Origin: Tubulinosema ratisbonensis
Lineage: Eukaryota; Microsporidia; Tubulinosematidae
Direction of reading: 5' to 3'
NCBI GenBank assembly: GCA_004000155.1
Contig: RCSS01000286.1
Coordinates: 1-12,152 of the forward strand
Length of the DNA: 12,152 nt
Position 1 is the first letter of the stretch. The number at the start of each line of letters is the position of its first letter. The notes beneath the pieces were generated by a model. It was not told the origin of the DNA. It was given only the letters and a program-made list of their open reading frames with translations, and did not search any database. The position numbers and the translations under genes are program-made. Below, in pieces: positions 7,881-12,152 of the stretch.

Positions 7881-8008
7881 ATTCATGTTTATTAGAAGGT
7901 CATAAAATGTAAAAGCTAGGTACTAATATCTTATACAGAAGATATAGCGAAAAGATCTTCGTATGTATTTATATCCATGGCAACAAAAAAATTATGACAT
8001 GTAAAATA
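7881..8008 (+). repeat. Dispersed repeat copy C (possible 3' LTR fragment)
   Basis: The core reads GGTACT...TATAGCGAAAAGATCTTCG, TATGTATTTATATCCATGG, CAACAAAAAA. Similarity to copy D extends past the core into ATTATGACATGTAAAAT (D: ATTAATCACATTTAAAAT), and on the other side to ATGTTTATTA. It is in direct orientation with copy D, and the reverse transcriptase relic lies between them. Confidence 0.85.
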
Positions 8009-8094
8009 GATTAAACATACAAATACACTATTGGATATAAAAAAAACAAATATTAATAAAATATTTATAAAAAAATATAAAACTTAAAAGGTAT

Positions 8095-8640
8095 ATAATC
8101 GATATTGTAACACTGTCGGGATTTGATCTGGGTCCTTTGTAATCTCCAAAATTTTTGGATTTTTTTGTTTGTTATAAAAAAATAAGATAACAAGTCCTCA
8201 AAATACAATATAAAATCTTAAATATCAATTCAATTACGTCGAAATTACTATACTCAAAAAAATGCGGGGAGTGAATTTGTAAAAGAAGGACTGGAATACT
8301 AAGAAATTTTTTAGCGCTTTATATTCTCTTTTCTGCTGCAAATTTAAAATATAAAAGACATATTTTTGATCAAAACTTAGCTTTGGCTGACTTAAGCCAT
8401 TATAAAAAGATAAATGTTTGATTTTTTGATATATAAAAAGCTTTTCAGAAAAATTATTTAGTAAATTGTTAAGGAGATACAAAAAAATATAAGAATTCGG
8501 TTACTGGTAGGAGTATAAGAAATTATTCGAATGGCGAAGGATTATTTGTTTGAATATATGTGAAGAAATTTTAAATAAGTGTTAAGAATAAAGAGAAAAG
8601 AATAAAAGCTAATGCAGAAAAAATACTGTATATTAAAATA
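8095..8640 (-). pseudogene. Decayed Ty3/gypsy-like reverse transcriptase fragment
   Basis: A single minus-strand frame holds about 180 codons with several stops and no ATG start. FKISSHIFKQIILRH (8531-8575) corresponds to the RT palm segment PFG.xxAPxxFQ. The active-site YxDD that should follow is missing, and YSYQ-stop lies there. LLNNLLNN...SEKLFIYQKIKHLSF corresponds to the 'H...L..VL..L....SEKC.F....I.FLG' stretch. YKALKNFLVFQSFFYKF (8283-8333) is a clear match to the connection motif K-x-L-x-x-F-L-G-x-x-N-[FY]-[YF]-x-[RK]-F. Beyond 8234 the same frame continues with stops to PKILEITKDPDQIP, which may be RNase H-side sequence or unrelated. It is non-functional. Copies C and D of the dispersed repeat flank it. 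Confidence 0.7.
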
Positions 8641-8818
8641 TAGGGCAGCGTGTAATATTTTTCATTGAGCAAAAATAATTTTATATTGGCTTGGATGTCT
8701 ACAGTGAGCATACTGAAAGAAAACAATTGTTATACACATAAATGATTGATTCCCTTTTTAAAATAGGAAAATGTGAAAACTTTTTTGTAGGATGTATTGA
8801 CTATAAAAGTGCATGAAA

Positions 8819-8853
8819 CCAAAGCCTGTAAGGTAGATTTAGGCAGTCAATAG
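8819..8853 (+). repeat. Diverged third copy of the 3867-4068 inverted-repeat arm
   Basis: CCAAAGCCTGTAAGGTAG followed by ATTTAGGCAGTCAATAG matches the arm at 3867-3904 with a five-base gap. Next to it, TGGATGGGTTTTGGCGG (8870-8886) is the counterpart, on the opposite strand, of the AAAACCTACCACGTG block at 4013-4025. The two loci are therefore colinear over about 60 bp once this one is reverse-complemented, which supports two copies of one element in opposite orientation. Confidence 0.7.
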
Positions 8854-8931
8854 AAACACTTGGATGGGTTTTGGCGGCAGAAAGAATCAAAGTATCTTGA
8901 GCTACCCTAATTATGTAGTAAAATATTTTAC

Positions 8932-9042
8932 CATATGTTTCTATTAATCAGGTACTTATATTCTTTATATTTAAGGTATAGCGAAAAGATCTTCTTATGG
9001 ATTTCGTATCCTAGGCAACAAAAAATTAATCACATTTAAAAT
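8932..9042 (+). repeat. Dispersed repeat copy D (possible 5' LTR fragment)
   Basis: The core reads GGTACTTATATTCTTTATA, AAGGTATAGCGAAAAGATC, TTCTTATGGATTTCG, TATCCTAGGCAACAAAAAAT. It matches copies B and C over the whole core. It lies upstream of the reverse transcriptase relic in that relic's own direction, where a 5' LTR or leader would be. Confidence 0.85.
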
Positions 9043-9109
9043 GCTTTTTGTTGATATAAAACTAACACAACAAAATTTACGATTCTCTTTTCACCCTGAT
9101 CATTACTAA

Positions 9110-9367
9110 GAACTACTTGTGATTTCTTTGCTAGTTTTATCAAGAGAACTTTCATATACAAAATTATATCACAAGGAGATAAAGGGAGTAACGTTATTAA
9201 TAGACAACTTATTTTTACATTTATCGGGTATACCGCAATATAAACAAAGGTTTAAACAGTTTGTAGATTTTTATATATTTGGATCAAATAAGCTTTCAAA
9301 ATTAAAGAATTGTTTTACAATTGATGAATATAAAAAAGAGCAAAAAATGTATAAAAAAAGCATTTAA
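9110..9367 (+). pseudogene. Unrecognised open fragment without ATG start
   Basis: About 85 open codons start right after an in-frame TAA (9107) and end at TAA (9365). There is no ATG near the beginning; the only candidate start is GTG at 9119, which is implausible in a eukaryotic nucleus. Composition is protein-like, with a hydrophobic N-terminal part and a lysine-rich end (IDEYKKEQKMYKKSI). I recognise no family. It may be a relic of a gene or of the element whose repeat copy D ends just before it, or simply chance. Confidence 0.25.
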
Positions 9368-9945
9368 ACATTATCTAAATAAATCAAAATTATTTTTAAT
9401 GAAGATGTTGTATCTAATGGGTTTTATACCAGCTCTGAGGTATGAGACATAAAGGTATCCTTTATTATTGTAATAAAAATTATTTTTAGTTTTTTTAGAA
9501 TATATAGCCGTATTATATATTTAAATATGCATGTAATATTTTGGAGTAAACTGAAGTTGATTGACTAACTTGTCTTTAGTTTTTTTGGTCCGTCGAAAAA
9601 AAGAGGATATACGCAGATTTGTAAAATATTCTATCATAGTACTGCTAAGAAAAAATAACCGCAGCACTAAAACACTTGTATAGTTGCTACAATAGTTTTC
9701 AAAAATTACAAATAAAATTCTGTATATTTATATTTTAATTATGTTAGGATTTCTTATTAATAAATCAAAACATACATTTCATCATGTTTTCCATATATTT
9801 TATTAAGAAAATCATTTCCCCCAAAATTTTATATTGTATTTATAAATTATTAGTAATAAAAATTTACCTTATAATCTTTAAGGTTAAGTCTACAATTTGA
9901 AAATATGTTTTTAAGTTATTTACTTGTCTAAATAAACACCATTTG
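9368..9945. other. AT-rich sequence, no supported feature
   Basis: No open frame, repeat or RNA structure that I can support. The TCCGTCGAAAAAAAGAGG area near 9590 is a short GC-richer patch. Confidence 0.4.
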
Positions 9946-10115
9946 AGAAAAACAACCCCTTTTATTTTGTTCTATCTTATTAAGGATATGAAATAAATAT
10001 ATACTTTAGTTTGTTTTTGTATTATTCAACCAAGAGGCAGCGATCGGATTGGTTAGTTTGTTTTCTAAATGTTATCTCCTTGCAAAATAATTTCTACAAA
10101 AACCAGAAAGACTCT
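9946..10115 (+). pseudogene. Possible RNase H-like relic, partly repeated at 4194-4310
   Basis: AAAACAACCCCTTTTAT, then GTTCTATCTTATTA, then AAGAGGC about 80 bases on, match the order and spacing of AAAACTGCCCCTTTTAT, GTTCTAATTTATTA and AAGAGGC at 4194-4293. In one plus frame, with one stop, the sequence gives LYYSTKRQRSDWLVCFLNVI. This resembles the retroelement RNase H stretch 'YYSrkL...E.NW.v.ekE.LAi'. Both observations are weak, but they point to another fragment of the same retroelement family in plus orientation. Confidence 0.3.
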
Positions 10116-10947
10116 TAAAATTGAAAAAGCAAACATAAAACTAATTTTTATAGAATGGTTTAATATTTTATTTTTATGCCTTTTAATAAAACTCAAAGTA
10201 AGAATAGTAGTTTTTTTATAAAAAATGCACGCTTTGCAAAGTTCTTATTTTAGTTTTACTTAAAAACCTTTTTTTCGAATTTATTAAACAATCTTTAAAA
10301 TAAAATAAAATCAAAAAATTTTATTTTGTTTATTTTTTAAGGGAAATATTTATTTTAAATAAAATTAAATATTTATTGTATTTTAGCAAATGAAAAATTA
10401 TGTTTTTTTTTGTAACGTTAANTATTTTTTAAAGGTTAAATAATTTATTTAAAAGTTTTCTTTTTTCTAGAAAGACATTGCTGATGTCTTCGGTCATTTC
10501 GGGTAGTTTACTAAATATCTATCTAAATATTTTAAATAATTTTTGAACATAATTTTTCAACATATCATAAAACATGTCATTTACTTTAAAAGTTAAATAT
10601 TAGAAATAAGTATATCTTCTTACTAGAAATTAATTTTTTAGAACAATTATAAAAGAAAAGTGAATTGTTTTTCTTGTGTGTTCTTTTTTAAGTAAAAATC
10701 ACATACTAAACTGTATCATATAATCATTTATTGCCAAAAACCCATTCACAATTTACATTTAGTTAAAGAGCAAAGCATCATGCTATAAAATTTTATCCTT
10801 AAAGTTGAATGTGCGTGTTTATCGTCTTTCTTTTATAATTTTAAATAAGAATTAAAATATTTTGATTCAATATTTGTTATATAAAAATCCCTTTTATATT
10901 TTTATCAGAGTAAAACTCAGCGATCTAATCTCTTAATATTTTTCTGC

Positions 10948-11022
10948 ATTAAGATGATCATCAATGAAATAGATATCTTATTTTATTAAGATTCTATGAA
11001 ATATATATCTAGAAAATATCTT
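10948..11022. repeat. Diverged tandem duplication, about 37 bp
   Basis: ATTAAGATGATCATCAATGA...GATATCT is followed at 10985 by ATTAAGATTCTATGAAATA...TATATCT. Both halves share ATTAAGAT, ATGAAATA and an ATATCT block, with one short deletion. At this base composition, chance similarity cannot be fully excluded. Confidence 0.4.
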
Positions 11023-11372
11023 ATAATTTATTTAGATACAAGCACCTGATTAATTGAAAATTCTTATCTTACATCTTTAAATATATTTAAATATCCTTAA
11101 ATAATATAACATTAAAGTTTTTTCTGTCGCTATAATAATTATTTTCTTAAGTTTTAAATTCAAGGTTTCATTCATTCAATCATTCGTGCAGGGTGTCTAC
11201 AAAATCGTAATAATAATTTACAAATTTAGGAATTGTTGGAAATATATAAACTGATATTCCCGTCAAATTTACCGGAAAAATTAGATTTTAAAAGAAAATT
11301 TTTAAATAAACATGGGTAATTATATTTTTAATAACAATAAAAAATTAAATAAAACAAAGAGTCTCTTTTTAG

Positions 11373-11405
11373 GATATCTGAAGAACTTCTAGACTTCAGA
11401 ATATC
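11373..11405. repeat. Hairpin with 11-bp stem
   Basis: GATATCTGAAG and CTTCAGAATATC can pair across a ten-base loop with one bulged A. This is stronger than the usual A/T-only palindromes of the region because it includes G-C pairs. Its function is unknown; it may be a decayed inverted repeat or part of a transcript. Confidence 0.4.
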
Positions 11406-12152
11406 ATAGGAATATAAAAATAATCAATGTAAAAATAAGACAAGTAAGATGTAAGATATCTAAGCATATCTATGAATATATAGTTAAAACTTCTAATACA
11501 TTGTTTTAATATATTTAAAGGTCAGACTTCTTTTAAATTGTATCTACTTACAAAAATAATATTTTTTTCTATTTAAACTGTGCTTTACTTCTTTTAGAAA
11601 ATATGTTTTTTCATTTTTTAAAAAAAATTCTTTTCTCTAACTATCGTAGAAAATAATATTTATTATTTTTTAGAAAGAAGATTATTTTTAAAAATATTAT
11701 ACGTTTATGGAGGACGGGAAGAGAACAACAGTATAAATATATCATCAATCAGTAATTTTTTAGTTGCAACAAGGTTGTACCTGACATTCACGGCACTAAC
11801 TTATAAGAACAAGCACTTTTAAAAAACACAATTCATGTTCTGATTCTCTTAAAAAAATTATCATTTCCTTGTTTAATTCAGATGCTAAAATTTTTTTAAA
11901 GTTTAAACTTTGCACAAATGAACTATCAGTCAAAGATGCTAATATTAAAATTATTTTTCTGCAAAAATATTAATATATTTATATATTTTTTCGGTGCTAT
12001 TTTTCTTATTTTTCAAAAAAAGAATGTTAATATTTTTCTTAACTCAAAAACTTTTAAAATCTACAATATTTTATACAAAGCATAAATAAATTTATATTTT
12101 ATTTTAAAACATAGAAATGATGGTTAAAATTACTTACTTAATGTAACAAAAT

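Larger units (their letters stand above)
10116..12152. other. Long AT-rich region with small structures, no gene
   Basis: No coding frame is supported on either strand. Visible items are a GACAT/ATGTC hairpin at 10474-10488, a partial tandem duplication at 10948-11022, a possible transposon end at 11189-11200, a hairpin at 11373-11405, and a GC-richer patch at 11701-11820 with 38 open codons on the plus strand but no ATG or recognisable motif. One N lies at 10422. Confidence 0.45.

Noticed and set aside
8110..8170. GTCGGGATTTGATC plus a CCAAAATTTTTGG hairpin and T-run, as a possible tRNA-like or Pol III transcript
   Set aside because: The B-box match is poor and no A-box is seen. The same bases read in frame as the tail of the minus-strand RT relic, which is a better explanation.

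Overview
The window is very A+T rich (roughly four fifths A+T by eye). It carries four compact, intronless protein genes separated by long, decayed intergenic DNA. The short divergent eukaryotic proteins, the absence of introns, the near-absent leaders and a CCCC motif directly before one start codon point to a microsporidian, probably one with an expanded, low-density genome. This is inference; no rRNA or tRNA in the window confirms it. Scattered N bases show a draft assembly.

Left end (1-3203): a head-to-head gene pair. On the minus strand is phosphoacetylglucosamine mutase (AGM1), with all four active-site loops intact and only its last residues missing at the window edge. On the plus strand, 414 bases away, is a 412-residue protein. 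It reads as a second AGM1-fold protein in which every catalytic loop is replaced: the phosphoserine loop, the metal loop, the sugar-binding loop and the phosphate-binding loop. It is a probable pseudoenzyme paralogue of its neighbour and the main finding here.

Middle (3204-6415): no intact gene. A GC-richer island (about 3780-4070) holds an imperfect 38-bp inverted repeat and two copies of a dispersed repeat. It is followed by a stop-riddled but frame-conserved coding relic (about 4290-4807) resembling the RNase H to integrase part of a Ty3/gypsy-like polyprotein. From about 4810 to 6415 the sequence is AT-rich with no supported feature.

6416-7555: two convergent small genes. The first encodes an ARF-family-like protein with an N-myristoylation signal and ruined GTP-binding motifs, a second probable pseudoenzyme. 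The second encodes a stand-alone CTD-interacting domain (CID, Rtt103/RPRD1 type). A minisatellite made of two interleaved unit types lies between their 3' ends.

Right part (7556-12152): no intact gene. A minus-strand relic of a Ty3/gypsy-like reverse transcriptase (about 8095-8640) is flanked by two direct copies of the same dispersed repeat seen in the middle region. The repeat keeps a constant orientation relative to the coding relics on both sides of the window, so it is probably an LTR fragment. Weaker possible relics lie at 9110-9367 and 9946-10115. The remainder is AT-rich sequence with a few small hairpins and duplications.

Functionally, AGM1 makes GlcNAc-1-phosphate for UDP-GlcNAc, needed for chitin in the spore wall. 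Its dead paralogue may regulate or scaffold it. The other two genes belong to membrane traffic (an ARF-like fold that probably no longer binds GTP) and RNA polymerase II transcription.
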